From Hyphomicrobiales bacterium (lineage in GTDB: Bacteria; Pseudomonadota; Alphaproteobacteria; Rhizobiales; Rhizobiaceae): DNA of 64,000 nt. Shown here piece after piece: positions 33,812-43,277 of this stretch. The position numbers and the translations under genes are program-made. The notes beneath the pieces are model-generated. The model was not told the DNA's origin, ran no database searches, and saw only the letters and a program-made list of their open reading frames with translations. Position 1 is the stretch's first letter. Each line of letters opens with the position of its first letter. The stretch lies in assembly GCA_900471485.1 (NCBI GenBank), contig UCEU01000015.1, positions 1 to 64,000 of the forward strand, in the 5' to 3' direction.

Positions 33812-36037
33812 TCAGTCCTCGATCGAGAAGGAGAACCCGCTCTCCTCGCCGCCATATTCGAGGCCAGACTCTTCCGGTTCCGAGGGGGCTTCGGCTTCGC
33901 CGAAGTACTCACTGACCTCCTTCTTGTTGCGGGCGAGGAAGCGGAATTCCTCGATGGATGTCGTGAGCGGATCGTGCGCGATAGCCAGTGGTGCGAGCTC
34001 CTTGCCGCTCAAGACGTCCATCGTGATTTCCCGAGCGAAGCGCTCGTGCTCGACCTTGCGGTAGGCAGCCTCACTGGGGATGTCCGTTCCGAGTTCGGCA
34101 CGGGCTGCTGCGGCGATGCCTACGTCGCGCAAGTGGTTGACCGCGTTGAGCATTGCCGAAAGGTTAATCTCGGCGTTCTTCCCGTGGATGGCCGCGAGGT
34201 TGTCTTTCGCCTCCGACCACTCCCAGACGCTGATGCCTTCCGGCAAATGCTCCGCAGTGAGGTCGAGCCACTTGATGCCGTTGTGGAACGAAACGGTGCG
34301 AAGGTTGAAGCGATCGATGCGTACCTTCACTTCGACGCTCGGAGAGTTCGGCAACGCCGCGCGTTCGGCCCACAGGCGCTCGAGCTCGCGAGACTGGTAA
34401 TGGATGCCGAGGAAGACGATGCCGCGGGCAGAAACCTTGCGCTTGATAAGGGTTCCGAACATGACGCGGCGCTGGCGCTGGCTCAGCGGAGGCAGCATTG
34501 CGTATTCTCGTGACAGGCGAAGCCACGCATTTGCCGGGGTTTCACCGCCCAAGCCCGTGTGGGGTTCGTTGTGGTAGATATCAACGATCGCACGGGTCAG
34601 AGTACGGCAGACCTCGTCAACGTTAAGTACGGCGTTTCCGTCCCCATCGTAGTCACCCCGAGCGTATACGCTGGAGAACGTGCGGCCGTGGAAATAGTGC
34701 AGGAAGCGCTGACCGAACGTGCGGAACACGGATTCGATCGTGCCGCGTGCCGATGCCATACCGGCCGGGGGAATGGTGTGTACGCAGTGGAGTGCAGCCA
34801 AGGTCTGACGGAACGTCGTGTCGATGAATCCCGCTCCGGCATCGGTGACGAGTTCACGCGGCACGAAAGAGTGGATCCAACGGCTTTCGGCTCCGGCTAC
34901 TTCCGCGATGTGCTCCTTCTCGGTGACGATCATTTCAAGAGCTGCGATCGACGAGTGGGCGGAGTTAGCACGGGTACTGAAACGGAGTGCAACGATGCAA
35001 CGCGTGGCGACATCGATCGCGACAGTCACCCAGATGCGCACCTTCTTCAGCGCTTCGCGCTGCTTCACCGTCATTTCTTTCCAGATGGGTGTCAGAACGA
35101 ACCAGGCGTGGAGATCGACCTTCCACTCGTCCATCTCGACACGTTCGCCCGGAGCGAACACCTGAAGGCCATCGCGGACTGGCGCGAACTTCTTCTTGGC
35201 GGCGTCCTCGCCATAGCGAGCAGCATGAAGGAAGAATTCGCCCATGCCCTTGATCAGCGCCTCGAAGGCGTTGCGCGACGGCATCTTGTGTTTGAAGTCT
35301 TTTTTCGAACTGGCCTTGTTGCGCTTGTCGATCTCCGCCTTCAGCTTCCCGAAGCACGCGCGCATCGACGGGCGCAGTTCGGAGGCGTACATCTGGGCAA
35401 ATTCGGTCCAGAGCTGGAGGTCGATCGGATTTGCCTTCGAATACGAGCCCGGCCCCTTGCGGCGGCTGACGAGCACAGCCGGGTCGCAGCCGCCTGCCAC
35501 ATAGAGATTGTAAAGGCGACGGAACTGACGAGGGTTCGGAAGCGTGACTACCTTGCGGTCCTTCCCCCCCTTCTTGCCCGCCCACTTCGAAAAGACGTGG
35601 GCATCAGCAAGCGGACGGAGGTACTTTTCCAAGCAGTCGTGACCGAGGGTCGCCTTGCGCTTCCAACCCATCTGAGCGAGGCGGGGATCCTTCTTGCCGA
35701 TGATCGACATCACAAAGTCAAACGCGTCGGCGAATACCAGGGCGCGGCGAGCCTTCTCCGGGTCTACATCGATGATGTCGCGCCCGAGCTTCAGTTTGGA
35801 GAGCTCAAGGGTGTCGCGTTCCACCTCGAGCAGGTTCTGCAGGTGGTACATGTACAGCGTCGCATGGGAGAAGCGCTGAACGACGCCGTCCTTGTTGCGG
35901 AGTTCACTGTGGTCCTTGGTCTGGCTGACAACAGTGTAGTCGACGCCCTCGATCTTGACCGATTTGGCATCGCCCAGCCAAAACATGGGGTTGTGGCTGC
36001 GGTTGGGTGCGAGGGCGAAGGGGTTGTGCATGTTCAT
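33812..36037 (-). CDS. tniA: TniA/TnsB DDE transposase
   Basis: A 741-aa Mu-type transposase. Catalytic residues: D303 (VEMDEWKVDL), D399 (LVTDAGAGF) and E435 (ARGTIESVF), a D-35-E spacing. N-terminal DNA-binding subdomains include LQLWTEFAQMYASELRPSMRACFGKLK and MPSRNAFEALIKGMGEFFLHAARYG; a Mu-C-type beta barrel follows the core. The C-terminal acidic tail (EAPSEPEESGLEYGGEESGFSF) may contact TniB, as in TnsB-TnsC. AAGGAG 8 nt upstream of the ATG. Confidence 0.92.
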   Translation of the reverse strand: MNMHNPFALAPNRSHNPMFWLGDAKSVKIEGVDYTVVSQTKDHSELRNKDGVVQRFSHATLYMYHLQNLLEVERDTLELSKLKLGRDIIDVDPEKARRALVFADAFDFVMSIIGKKDPRLAQMGWKRKATLGHDCLEKYLRPLADAHVFSKWAGKKGGKDRKVVTLPNPRQFRRLYNLYVAGGCDPAVLVSRRKGPGSYSKANPIDLQLWTEFAQMYASELRPSMRACFGKLKAEIDKRNKASSKKDFKHKMPSRNAFEALIKGMGEFFLHAARYGEDAAKKKFAPVRDGLQVFAPGERVEMDEWKVDLHAWFVLTPIWKEMTVKQREALKKVRIWVTVAIDVATRCIVALRFSTRANSAHSSIAALEMIVTEKEHIAEVAGAESRWIHSFVPRELVTDAGAGFIDTTFRQTLAALHCVHTIPPAGMASARGTIESVFRTFGQRFLHYFHGRTFSSVYARGDYDGDGNAVLNVDEVCRTLTRAIVDIYHNEPHTGLGGETPANAWLRLSREYAMLPPLSQRQRRVMFGTLIKRKVSARGIVFLGIHYQSRELERLWAERAALPNSPSVEVKVRIDRFNLRTVSFHNGIKWLDLTAEHLPEGISVWEWSEAKDNLAAIHGKNAEINLSAMLNAVNHLRDVGIAAAARAELGTDIPSEAAYRKVEHERFAREITMDVLSGKELAPLAIAHDPLTTSIEEFRFLARNKKEVSEYFGEAEAPSEPEESGLEYGGEESGFSFSIED

Positions 36038-36055
36038 GGCTCTGTTCTCCTTGGC

Positions 36056-36820
36056 TTAGAGCGTGACGATCATGATGGTCGTGTCTTCGATGCGGCCGGG
36101 TGCCATCGGGCGAAGAAGCCCGTCATCGATGAGGCACCAGAGGGCCGTGCGGCGGTGAGCCGGAACATCGGCGCCGGCGAAAAGCGCACGGAAGCGGACG
36201 GGGCCGCGGACGCCCTTCAGCATTTCCAGAGCCGTCTGGTATTCTTCCTCGTTGCGGAGGCGACGCGAGAGAAGGATTTCGCGGGCATTGTGAGCCGCAT
36301 CGTCGGAGGCGAACTTCTCTGTCACAAAGCTTACGTCGTCCAAGAGGCCGTTCATTCCCTGCTGCTTGATGCGCAGCAGAGTGCCGACAAGGTCGGTCTC
36401 AATGAGCTTCAAAATGGGCTTGGTGGCGATGCCGATGCGCTTGCCATTCCGAAGGCGGGCACAGACGTCGAAGGTGTGGCTGTGCTCCACGCCATAGTCG
36501 TCCTCGTAGAAGCACGTGGGCTGCTGCGCCTGCAACTCGACGATGTTGCGATTGGTCTGAAGGACGAGCAACGCGTTGCGTTCGACCGAACTCTCGAATT
36601 CGAGCACGCGGGGAGCGTTGTTGTTCGCCACCAGGGTGCCACGGTAGTTGAACGGCGACTTCTCGGCCGGGGAGCGGTCTCCATTTGCAGGCAGCGGTTC
36701 CGGGTACTCGATTGCTTCCGTAGGCTTGCCGTAGGTGGCGGATGCAGGGATGGTGTAGTCGATCTTGTCGCCGAGGCGGACGCGGACCAGGTGGTGCTTG
36801 ATGAGATGTTCGCGACGCAC
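36056..36820 (-). CDS. tnsA: TnsA-like transposon endonuclease
   Basis: A 254-aa restriction-fold nuclease expected to cut the 5' strands so that the element leaves its donor. The core reads RVLEFESSVERNALLVLQ, then YEDDYGVEHSHTFDVCARLRNGKRIGIATKP, giving an E...D...xK set (D118 and K134 with this start) as in TnsA, with Ala where Tn7 TnsA has Gln before the Lys. A GTG at 36820 has AAAGGAG 6 nt upstream, like its operon mates; an ATG 12 codons earlier (36856) lacks one. Confidence 0.75.
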   Translation of the reverse strand: MRREHLIKHHLVRVRLGDKIDYTIPASATYGKPTEAIEYPEPLPANGDRSPAEKSPFNYRGTLVANNNAPRVLEFESSVERNALLVLQTNRNIVELQAQQPTCFYEDDYGVEHSHTFDVCARLRNGKRIGIATKPILKLIETDLVGTLLRIKQQGMNGLLDDVSFVTEKFASDDAAHNAREILLSRRLRNEEEYQTALEMLKGVRGPVRFRALFAGADVPAHRRTALWCLIDDGLLRPMAPGRIEDTTIMIVTL

Positions 36821-36985
36821 GAGATGCTCCTTTGGTTTGTCGTGAAAAATCGGCATGGGGGTCCGTTCGGGGTGGCGATGCCACCCGCGCTCGGCAGGTT
36901 TCGTTTTCGGTTGATTAGTCCGCTGGAAAGCGGGGTGAAGCCCTTGGGCGGTGGCTACGGCGGTGACCGCCGTAGCCTGTCGTTG

Positions 36986-37675
36986 TTACGCCGCGTCGGC
37001 GATAAAGGCGTTGGTTACCCGCTCGCAGAAGAAATCACGCCAAGCGGTTTCGGCAGCTTCGTCGAAGCGCCAGGAGTGGTTCTCACCGATCTGCTCGAGG
37101 AGAACCTGAAAGACGTGTTCCTCGAAGCCCTTGAGTTTGAGTGCAAGACGTACAAACTCTTCGACGATGGGTTTATCCTCATCGGACAGGACGACGCCGA
37201 CCGGAGCAGGCTTGCGAAGAGCGGCCACCTGCTGCTTCTGCTGGCGAATGCGGGCCATCACGCGGCTGGCACGCTCCGCGTATTCGAGCTCGGGATCCAG
37301 CAAGGTCGCGAAGAAGTCGCGCTCGATTGTCTCAACGGTTTCGTCGACCTCGCTCTCTCCGACCGTGGCGTCGTCAGAGGCACGAAGACGCCAATCTTCG
37401 AGGAGCTGGATGAAATCTTCGTAGGAAGGCAAAGCCAGCGGAGCTACGCCCAATTCGGCAAGCTGACTGTTCAGGTCGGCGAAGTGCAACATGGCACTGC
37501 TCCAAACCGAGCGTTCGTGCTGCGGGCACTCCGCCGCGAGCGAGAGCACTTGCTCCAGAGCCTGACCGCGCAGTTCCTCGAACCCGTACTTGCGCTGTAC
37601 GTCGGCGATCTGGAGGGTGTGGCCCAGGATCTCGATGGCGTCCTGGATCGCCTGTATTGCATTGTGGTACTTCAT
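36986..37675 (-). CDS. transposon accessory protein, unknown, two-part
   Basis: A 229-aa helical acidic protein, not recognised. Residues 35-95 (ALEQVLSLAAECPQHE ... LNSQLAELGVAPLALPSYEDFIQLL) are similar to the body of the next gene upstream (108 aa), so the two are paralogues. The C-terminal part is charged and helical. AAGGAG before the ATG. Lies between tnsA and the other small ORFs, so it should belong to the element and act in or control transposition (inference). Confidence 0.65.
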   Translation of the reverse strand: MKYHNAIQAIQDAIEILGHTLQIADVQRKYGFEELRGQALEQVLSLAAECPQHERSVWSSAMLHFADLNSQLAELGVAPLALPSYEDFIQLLEDWRLRASDDATVGESEVDETVETIERDFFATLLDPELEYAERASRVMARIRQQKQQVAALRKPAPVGVVLSDEDKPIVEEFVRLALKLKGFEEHVFQVLLEQIGENHSWRFDEAAETAWRDFFCERVTNAFIADAA

Positions 37676-37736
37676 TGGTGGTCTCCTTCTACGGATGATG
37701 CGTTCTAGCCTGGGGAACGTAATGAAACCGTGTCGC

Positions 37737-38063
37737 TCACTGAGCAGGGTCCTTGGCGATTTCAGCGCGGAGGAATGCGACGAAGGTTTCCAGCGACACG
37801 CAACGGAGCGGAGGTGCATCCATCTCGGCTAGCCGCTGGTTCATGCCTTTGAATTCGTACGACAACCAGTTCCAGACTTCATGTTTTGATTCAGGGTGCT
37901 CACGTGCCATCTGAAGCGCGGCTTCCAGTCCTTCGCGCTCGACTTCAAGATAGCCGAGCTGCTCGCGCAAGCGGCGCTCCTCCTCGAAGTGAGCGGCCAT
38001 CTTCTGGAACACCGCTTCGATCTTGGGCTTGGTGGTCGGTGCGGATAAGAGGGGATATTTCAT
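37737..38063 (-). CDS. transposon accessory protein, unknown, short paralogue
   Basis: A 108-aa helical protein. GLEAALQMAREHPESK, EVWNWLSYEFKGMNQRLAEMDAPPL and SLETFVAFLRAEI align without large gaps to the N-terminal half of the 229-aa neighbour. Both also begin MKY. AAAAGGA lies 8-9 nt before the ATG. No catalytic motif is visible. Confidence 0.65.
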   Translation of the reverse strand: MKYPLLSAPTTKPKIEAVFQKMAAHFEEERRLREQLGYLEVEREGLEAALQMAREHPESKHEVWNWLSYEFKGMNQRLAEMDAPPLRCVSLETFVAFLRAEIAKDPAQ

Positions 38064-38092
38064 GTCTGTCGTCCTTTTTGTGCGGGGTGTGG

Positions 38093-38482
38093 TCAGTGGC
38101 GATTGATTCCGAGCGCTGCCGCAGCGGTCGATACGAATTCGAAGGTGTCCATCTTGCGGCGCTGTCCGAGGCGCATGTACCGTACGAAATCAGCCGGCAT
38201 CGACTTCACGATGCGACGGAAAGTCGTCAGCGACGGCTTGCGGACGGGGTGCGTGTTGCGAGCCGCGTCCTCATCGACGAGTTCGCACAGGATCCGGTAG
38301 ACCTGGGCGATGCTCGGTCGGGCCGCGTCGGCGTATGCAAGTGCCACGATGCGGTAGAGGTCGATCTCGTTCCACGCGAAGTAGTACTGATGGCGGCGCG
38401 CCCAATGCTGGAGTTCGGGGAGAAAGAGGTCCGGGATGCGGTTCCGGACTAAAAGGCGTGCGTCGTCGTTCTTCTGCAGCAT
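38093..38482 (-). CDS. stand-alone protein resembling the DNA-binding part of TniA
   Basis: A 129-aa basic protein, first gene of the transposon operon. RIVALAYADAARPSIAQVYRILCELVDEDAARN followed by KPSLTTFRRIVKSMPADFVRYMRLGQRRKM has the same layout as TniA residues 207-283 (LWTEFAQMYASELRPSMRACFGKLK ... MPSRNAFEALIKGMGEFFLHAARYG). It lacks a catalytic domain. It could bind the ends and regulate transposition or operon expression. The similarity is by eye and needs a profile search. Confidence 0.6.
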   Translation of the reverse strand: MLQKNDDARLLVRNRIPDLFLPELQHWARRHQYYFAWNEIDLYRIVALAYADAARPSIAQVYRILCELVDEDAARNTHPVRKPSLTTFRRIVKSMPADFVRYMRLGQRRKMDTFEFVSTAAAALGINRH

Positions 38483-39443
38483 TGCGCAGTTCCTTCAAGT
38501 TCGTGTCTTTGCGGAGAGGCCAGCGCGATTTCGTCGGCTCGAGGCGAGACTGACGGCAGCCGCTGGACGGAGCGGACCCACAGAGGTCCAATCCGACTGC
38601 CGACCAGTGGTCGGCACCCTCAAGCCTCGTACGAGGCCATCGGTCGGATGCGTTTCGGAGAAACCGGAAAGGTTCTGGCGAAGCTGACTTCGACGGAACC
38701 TCGTGCCGTCACCGAGGGCGACGACACGACAACATCATTGTCGCGTGCTGCGGATATGCTGGAGGGGATCTTTCGGAGACTGTGACATGCTATTCCTCAA
38801 TTCTTCAAAGCCGAAAATCGTCTTGCTGAGGGAAGGGGTGGCCTGCTAGAGGTCACCGAAGTCGCATCGATGCCTTAGTTGGCTTGTTGGCCCTTCCGAG
38901 CCGTTTGTGTCGATGTGACTTGTTGCATGTCGTCTAGTTCCTGTTTCCGTGTCCCGTCTTGGGATGACCAAATCCAACACCATCCCGATTTGGATTGCAA
39001 CAGGTATAGGCTCGAATTTTTCGAGTTTTTAGCCACCGGATTTTAGAAAAAGCTAAATTTATCAGGCTTTTAATATTTTGTTAAACTTAACGATTCACTT
39101 GGAAATATGGTTAATACTACAGTGAAACATGCTTTTTCAGTGAATATTAACTAGCAAGGTCCCGGGGTTTTCGTCGAGCCTGGCCATGATTTGTAAAGTT
39201 GGTCCCGCTTTGGCACGGACCGAAATCTAGGCAGATGAAGGCCAAGAGAGAGAGCCGATCGACGGTCTGGAGTGGCGATTTTTTTCGACCAAGAGACATT
39301 TTTTTAGTGGAGAGGTTCAAAAAATCGTCTTCGGGCGCCGGACCGCGTGTGGCGTGCGTCCCGTTCACGACCGTGGCACTGCAAAATTTGACCGACGCCG
39401 ACCCATTCTTTTTTGGTTTTGAGGAGCGGCCAAGCCCTTGTGG
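38483..39443. other. gene-poor region, probably containing the far transposon end
   Basis: About 960 bases without a convincing gene. 38483-38560 should hold the transposon operon promoter. 38960-38997 carries overlapping short dyads (GGGATG/CATCCC and CCAAATC/GATTTGG). 39010-39140 is strongly AT-rich. 39279-39335 has arms CGATTTTTT and AAAAAATCG. An ORF at 39199-39540 has no ribosome site and runs into vapC on the other strand. Confidence 0.45.
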
Positions 39444-39983
39444 TCATCTAAATACGAGGCAGTTGGTCGCGTCCTCCTTTTCCGCAAAATCCCATGAGCG
39501 TGACGGCTCGACAAACCACCTCCGCTTCACCGGCTCGTAGAGGCCGGGCAGGGGGAACTCCGCGTGTATCGTCATGAAGTCCTGTATGTCGCGCGTGACG
39601 AGCGGCATCTGATACCGAATGGAGATGGCAGCGATCGCCGGGTCGCACCCGAAGCGAAGGTCGTCGCCGGGGTGTCCCGATGCCCAGAAGCGCCGGAACC
39701 GCGGAACGGTCGCCATGCGTGCTACCAACCGAGAGGCCGCGGAGTCGAGTTGCGCGATGTGGACATTCGTCTCGAGCATCTTATCCAGCCAGAAGAGAAG
39801 CGGCCTCGCCCGATCGGGATTGATCTGGCTGAGCATGAACCCTCCGCGCTCGAGTTCGAAAATGACCGGCGCCGGAATAGCCACCACATGATCGGGGAGG
39901 GATGCCAGGAAATTCTGGACTTCCCTAACCGGGTTCGGCCCTCTCGCATCGCTCAAGACACTCGTATCCAACAAGAGGTGCAT
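39444..39983 (-). CDS. PIN-domain VapC-like RNase toxin
   Basis: A 179-aa PIN-fold RNase: MHLLLDTSVLSDARG (first Asp), VIFELERGGFML (Glu), GCDPAIAAISIRYQMPLVTRDIQDF (further acidic residues). This is the FitB/VapC layout. The start at 39983 fits the family; an ATG seven codons earlier (40004) is also possible. Its usual antitoxin would be the gene just upstream in the same direction; instead the nearest candidate is divergent (40104). Confidence 0.85.
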   Translation of the reverse strand: MHLLLDTSVLSDARGPNPVREVQNFLASLPDHVVAIPAPVIFELERGGFMLSQINPDRARPLLFWLDKMLETNVHIAQLDSAASRLVARMATVPRFRRFWASGHPGDDLRFGCDPAIAAISIRYQMPLVTRDIQDFMTIHAEFPLPGLYEPVKRRWFVEPSRSWDFAEKEDATNCLVFR

Positions 39984-40103
39984 GCCCGTTTCCCCAGCAA
40001 CCATGGAAGATCGTTCCGGAAGAGGGTTGACGAAGGATTAACGGGTCTAGCAGCATCCTATTAGATGCGGTATCGTGTGATTGCGTGAAAGGATTCGAAT
40101 TTG

Positions 40104-40298
40104 ATGCCTCGCAAAGCCAAAGAATGGACGGTTCAGGAAGCGGGACTCGACATCAAGGAGTTGCTTGAGGCTGTGCGCTCGAACGGGCCGCAGAAGATCG
40201 TAGATCCTGTTCGAGGCGTCTTCCTCGTGTCGCAGGTGGACTCGGGCCAGAAGCCCAGCATCGTCGACTTCCTCGTGAACGGTCACATCGACGAGTAG
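40104..40298 (+). CDS. Phd/YefM-like antitoxin
   Basis: A 64-aa protein, MPRKAKEWTVQEAGLDIKELLEAVRSNGPQKIVDPVRGVFLVSQ, matching the Phd DNA-binding fold (W-x-V-Q-x-A ... GPQ-x-I ... RG). GAAAGGA precedes the ATG. It sits between two PIN genes, divergent from one and convergent with the other. The C-terminus (SIVDFLVNGHIDE) would be the toxin-binding part. Confidence 0.72.
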   Translation: MPRKAKEWTVQEAGLDIKELLEAVRSNGPQKIVDPVRGVFLVSQVDSGQKPSIVDFLVNGHIDE

Positions 40299-40373
40299 AT
40301 TGGTTCTTCTCGTGATTAGCCCAAATCTCCCAAATCAAAACGTCATAAAGACTCGGATCGGCGCTGACCGAGG

Positions 40374-41309
40374 TCAGTCGTCATAGGGTTCACCCGTATC
40401 GTATCTCACGCCGCAGTGACTGCAGGTGATCCAATAGCTCCAGCCACCGAAGTTCGATGGATGTGCTGTGAGGCCGCGATCCTTGTTCCAGCGCGAGCAC
40501 ATCATGCAAATCCAATCGCCCTCGGTGGGGAAAAAGGCTTGATGGACGATTTTGTGTGCGTCGCGGGTCTCCATCTCTTCGAGCCTGACTAACTCGCCAT
40601 CGCCCAGTTTCTTCGCGCCGATACCCGCATCCTTCAGCGATTTCATTGCCGCTGAAAGATTGTCGAAAACATGAATCTTCTGGACGCCCCGCGCGAGCAA
40701 CTCCTGCCGGAGGAAGGGATTCAGATGGCGCGTTCCATCAACGACATGCGCGAGATCGCTGTCCTTTGTCAGGATCCAGACCTCTTTCTCTTTCTTCGAC
40801 GCGTCCAAGAGTTGTTCCCACGAAATCTGATCGCCAAGCGGATCGGCTCTTTTGCCAGGCGGATTGCCAAGCTCTTTTCTATGCCGTGCGGCATCCAGCT
40901 GTTCCCGAGTCGGCGAGACTGCCTGCTCGAAAAGCGGTGCTAGCATTTCCGACACGAGGTCCGACCCTTCACTGATGGCGGCGGCGAGTTCAGACGTGGA
41001 GGCATTCCATTGCTTTCTTGCGGACGTCGCCATCTCGTCGAGCCGCTTCAGCTCGTTATTCAGGTCATGGTAGCTCTTACGCTTGGCCAGATGGTCGGGA
41101 ATAAGTGGTGGCGTCTTCATCGACATCTCGCCGACGTTCTTCAGGAAGACCGTCAACTTGTTCCGCTGCACTTCATCAGCGACTTGTTTCGTGATGAGAA
41201 CGTGACCGCCTAGCTCCACAAGCGGAAGCAGCAGTTCGGATGGCAGCCGCCCCTCCCGCAGACACCAGAAGCCAAGCAGAATGTTCGCGTCGATGAAAAT
41301 GGCCGGCAT
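40374..41309 (-). CDS. PIN-domain protein with C-terminal zinc ribbon
   Basis: A 311-aa protein: PIN fold with MPAIFIDANILLGFWCL at the start, VLITKQVADEVQRNK, and VWILTKDSDLAHVVDGTRHLNPFL for the last acidic residues; a helical insert lies in between. The final 45 residues carry CMMC and CSHC pairs, a zinc ribbon. The DUF4935-like PIN type is suggested. The size and the zinc ribbon differ from ordinary VapC. Probably an RNase acting in defence or stress (inference). Confidence 0.72.
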   Translation of the reverse strand: MPAIFIDANILLGFWCLREGRLPSELLLPLVELGGHVLITKQVADEVQRNKLTVFLKNVGEMSMKTPPLIPDHLAKRKSYHDLNNELKRLDEMATSARKQWNASTSELAAAISEGSDLVSEMLAPLFEQAVSPTREQLDAARHRKELGNPPGKRADPLGDQISWEQLLDASKKEKEVWILTKDSDLAHVVDGTRHLNPFLRQELLARGVQKIHVFDNLSAAMKSLKDAGIGAKKLGDGELVRLEEMETRDAHKIVHQAFFPTEGDWICMMCSRWNKDRGLTAHPSNFGGWSYWITCSHCGVRYDTGEPYDD

Positions 41310-41498
41310 CGGATCTCGTTGGGGTTTGTCGTCAAATTCTGACGTAGGATTCGACTTTAAGTATTCTGAGACGCATACACTAAACCTTTTCGAGGTAAGA
41401 AGGCACCAATAGAGTGCGTTCGATAGACTTGTGCTCGATTCCTTTCGGGCTGGGCGGAGCCTTGACCGTTATCGATGATCTGTTGAACGTTCCGGAGC

Positions 41499-42680
<1,182 letters not shown>

Positions 42681-42692
42681 TCAGCTTATGGG

Positions 42693-43250
42693 TCAGCCGG
42701 CGAGCCAGCCGGTGACCTGCTCGAGCGTGCGCCGCTCCTGGTCGCACTCCATCGAGAACGGCTCGGAAAACCGGGCGCCTGGAGCGAGAGACCTAACAAT
42801 GTCGACGCTGTTGCCGATCCCATATCCGCCGTGAGTGATAAATAGGCGGACATCCTTCCCGGACAGATCGTACGACCTCAGAAACGAACGGATGACCGGC
42901 GGCGCCGTCATGCCCCAGATCGGAAATCCAAGATATACGGTGGCGTATCGCGCCAGGTCGCCAACGGACGCCGTCAACGGCGGAAGATAGCCGGATCCGG
43001 TTTCTCTGCTTGCCTGCGCGACAGTGGTTTCGTAGTCCTCGGGGTAAGGCGTCACCGGGACGATCTCGAACAGCGTCGCATCCTCCGCCCTCCTTATCTG
43101 GCTAGCAATGACGCGGGTATTCCCGGTCCTCGTAAAGAAGGCGACCAGAGACGAGCCCGCGTCGGTTCCCTGTGAGGCTCCCCGTCTGGCAGTCATAGTC
43201 AGGCCGGCTGCCGCCACTGGAACGCCCTGTAGGAATGTTCGACGTCGCAT
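42693..43250 (-). CDS. Tat-exported flavodoxin-like protein
   Basis: A 185-aa flavodoxin-fold protein. The N-terminus MRRRTFLQGVPVAAAGLTM is a Tat-type signal, implying export of a folded FMN protein. The FMN loop VAFFTRTGNTR and YLGFPIWGMTAPPVIRSFL follow. GGAGGA 6-7 nt before the ATG. Probably a periplasmic quinone or electron-transfer partner for the neighbouring redox enzymes (inference). Confidence 0.85.
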   Translation of the reverse strand: MRRRTFLQGVPVAAAGLTMTARRGASQGTDAGSSLVAFFTRTGNTRVIASQIRRAEDATLFEIVPVTPYPEDYETTVAQASRETGSGYLPPLTASVGDLARYATVYLGFPIWGMTAPPVIRSFLRSYDLSGKDVRLFITHGGYGIGNSVDIVRSLAPGARFSEPFSMECDQERRTLEQVTGWLAG

Positions 43251-43277
43251 ATGCTTTCCTCCGGTGGACCGGCCAGA

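Larger units (their letters stand above)
30500..39000 (-). mobile_element. Tn7-like (TnsA-TniA-TniB-TniQ) transposon, ends approximate
   Basis: Seven minus-strand genes with 18-60 nt or no spacing, most with AAGGAG ribosome sites: three small ORFs, TnsA-like nuclease, DDE transposase, AAA+ ATPase and TniQ. TnsA plus TnsB implies cut-and-paste transposition; a 615-aa TniQ in the TnsD size range suggests a chosen target site. The left end lies between 30460 and 30620. The right end is somewhere in the gene-poor stretch after 38482, or farther if the PIN genes are cargo. No CRISPR or Cas gene accompanies it. Confidence 0.75.

Noticed and set aside
34559-37708. A 1049-codon plus-strand open frame across the transposase and TnsA genes
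   Set aside because: It is antisense to TniA and TnsA-like proteins, which carry full catalytic motifs and ribosome sites. Long antisense frames are common in GC-rich rhizobial DNA.
38690-38716. Possible inverted transposase site (CGTGCCGT, the reverse of the ACGGCACG core)
   Set aside because: Only the 8-bp core matches the left-end repeats; flanks differ, so it may be chance.
39199-39540. A 113-codon plus-strand ORF
   Set aside because: No ribosome site, runs through AT-rich DNA and over the end of the PIN gene, and has no recognisable domain.
40060-40095. TGCGGTATCGT as a possible second terminal repeat of the transposon
   Set aside because: It is in direct rather than inverted orientation relative to the copy at 30462, so it cannot be the opposite terminal repeat.
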